6,353 bases of DNA from Lentisphaerota bacterium (GTDB taxonomy: Bacteria > Verrucomicrobiota > Lentisphaeria > Oligosphaerales > Oligosphaeraceae). The DNA lies in NCBI GenBank assembly GCA_012800625.1, contig JAAZIY010000466.1, positions 1 to 6,353 of the forward strand, written 5' to 3'. The notes beneath the pieces are model-generated. The model did not search any database and was not told the origin of the DNA. It saw only the letters and a program-made list of their open reading frames with translations. This document shows positions 5,374 to 6,353 of the stretch, piece after piece. The position numbers and the translations under genes are program-made. Each line of letters begins with the position of its first letter. Position 1 is the first letter of the stretch.

Positions 5374-6279
5374 TTATTTATTTGCCGCATATTGTAGCGC
5401 GAGCTGCTCGCAGGTTTTGAAGCCTCCGCCCAGCTGTTTGAGTCCCTGCAGCAGTTTTTCAAACTCCTGCAAGGCCACTGCGCCGCAGTTTTTTGTAATA
5501 AAAGGCTTAGGCGTCACCCAGGCCTCGCCAAAGTCCAATGCGCCCTGGGGCATCTCGTGAAACTCCCAGGGATGGAAATAAAAGCAAAGCAGAGGACGCA
5601 CCCCGCGGGCCTCGACATATTTTATAAACGAGCGGATTTTATTTAAGAGGAACTCGCTTCCCTCGGTGCGAAACAGCGGCCACTGGTCGCGGTCGCGGTT
5701 CCAGGGGTCCTCGCTCTCCATTTCCAGGTCGCAGAAATTGGGTATTTCAAGCAGCTTCATATTGCCGGCCCTGGTCCAGTCCTCCGGATCGGGATGATAT
5801 GCGCTAAGCATGGTGCGATAGAAGAACAGCGGCAGCGATGCGTCTGCGAGGTAGCCGAGTTTTTCCAGCACTTGCACGACGGTATTGCTGCCCCAGAGTC
5901 TGGGGCAGCGGAAGCTGCGCGGCGTTTTAGCGGCCACCTCGGCTACCAGGCGTGTTCCTTCGCGTATGCGCCCCTCGACCTCGAAGCTGCAAACCGGCCA
6001 GTTATTGGGCAGCGGGAACAAGGGGTCGCCCAGGGTTTCATGATACAGCCCGTGGCAGCCGGTTTCATGTCCCTCCCGCTCGCTGGCCCTCAGGGTTTCC
6101 GGGTTGTTGACGGCGGCATGGCCGGTCCAGAAAAAAGTCGCCTGGGCCTGCTGGCGGCGCAGCAAGTCCAGCAGCTTGGGAGTACCGTGGCGCACACCCT
6201 CGTAACGGTCGGTGTAACTGCCTATGTCGGTCTCCATATCTATGCCTAAAATCACATCAAAACGTTTGTCTTGCATCAT
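5374..6279 (-). CDS. Polysaccharide deacetylase (NodB-type, carbohydrate esterase 4-like)
   Basis: The 301-residue product carries the NodB motif set. Motif 1 is ILGIDMETD with D14, E16 and D18. Motif 2 is HETGCHGLYH (71-80), where H76 and H80 are the expected metal ligands. Motif 3 is FRCPRLWG with R124. Motif 5 is FYFHPWEF with H236. The family uses a divalent metal to remove N- or O-acyl groups from glycans, or to hydrolyse related amides. The HETGxHGxxH and FHPWE forms belong to the subgroup found with exopolysaccharide and surface-glycan genes. There is no signal peptide, so a cytoplasmic site or non-Sec export is implied. The start at the ATGATG doublet (6279 or 6276) is preferred because AGGAAGGG lies 5-8 nt upstream; the in-frame ATG at 6312 has no binding site. 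The gene is convergent with gene 4. The remaining 74 bp to the right edge hold only its leader and possibly a weak promoter (TGCTACGAAT at about 6313-6322). Confidence 0.88.
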   Translation of the reverse strand: MMQDKRFDVILGIDMETDIGSYTDRYEGVRHGTPKLLDLLRRQQAQATFFWTGHAAVNNPETLRASEREGHETGCHGLYHETLGDPLFPLPNNWPVCSFEVEGRIREGTRLVAEVAAKTPRSFRCPRLWGSNTVVQVLEKLGYLADASLPLFFYRTMLSAYHPDPEDWTRAGNMKLLEIPNFCDLEMESEDPWNRDRDQWPLFRTEGSEFLLNKIRSFIKYVEARGVRPLLCFYFHPWEFHEMPQGALDFGEAWVTPKPFITKNCGAVALQEFEKLLQGLKQLGGGFKTCEQLALQYAANK

Positions 6280-6353
6280 CGCAGCCCTTCCTGGTTTTTC
6301 TATGGGGCACATATATTCGTAGCACAGGCTCAGTGCCTATTGGCGCTAACTTA

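Noticed and set aside
5238..5462. Minus-strand open frame of 74 codons across array D
   Set aside because: Its C-terminal half is a translation of the 10-bp repeat and terminator (DTKTHKATLRHTKTN) and the rest is an out-of-frame shadow of gene 5.
6321..6346. Short imperfect palindrome near the right edge (GCAC/GTGC, AGGC/GCCT)
   Set aside because: Stems of only 4 bp, expected by chance; not enough to call an operator or terminator.

Overview
The window looks like part of a Gram-negative bacterial chromosome. Gene 4 encodes a secreted, beta-rich protein of the DUF481 outer-membrane type, and the genes have bacterial Shine-Dalgarno sites and intrinsic-terminator-like hairpins. Base composition is moderate to slightly GC-rich by eye. 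I cannot name the organism; the mix of protein families and the degenerate intergenic repeats would suit an environmental lineage such as the PVC/Lentisphaerae group, but that is a guess.

Layout, left to right: (1) 1-1174, minus strand, the N-terminal 391 codons of an unrecognised EF-hand-like protein that runs off the left edge and starts at GTG. (2) 1261-2655, minus, a complete beta-CASP metallo-beta-lactamase-fold RNase of the CPSF/TTHA0252 type. (3) 2782-3858, minus, a protein that resembles the polysaccharide-deacetylase superfamily, with an N-terminal beta-rich domain. (4) 4187-5218, plus, a DUF481 outer-membrane protein with a signal peptide. (5) 5374-6279, minus, a NodB-type polysaccharide deacetylase. 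Genes 3, 2 and 1 read in the same direction and may be partly co-transcribed. Genes 3 and 4 are divergent, genes 4 and 5 convergent. Genes 3, 4 and 5 all point loosely to the cell envelope or glycans; gene 2 acts on RNA; no single pathway links all five.

The most striking content is between the genes. All four intergenic gaps (1175-1260, 2656-2781, 3859-4186, 5219-5373) carry a tandem array built on one 10-bp motif, roughly GACAC(T/G)AAGR, with its core nearly always exactly 10 bp from the next. I saw no such array inside a gene. The array between the convergent genes 4 and 5 is a 71-bp inverted element that abuts the gene 4 terminator. Two arrays share a boundary sequence that reads away from stop codons, and two share a different boundary with a G-for-T variant. 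The divergent region between genes 3 and 4 also contains a perfect 10-bp inverted pair, GCTATATTAT, whose copies sit at the expected -10 positions of the two genes. These repeats are the best candidate for something not yet described; their function cannot be read from the sequence.
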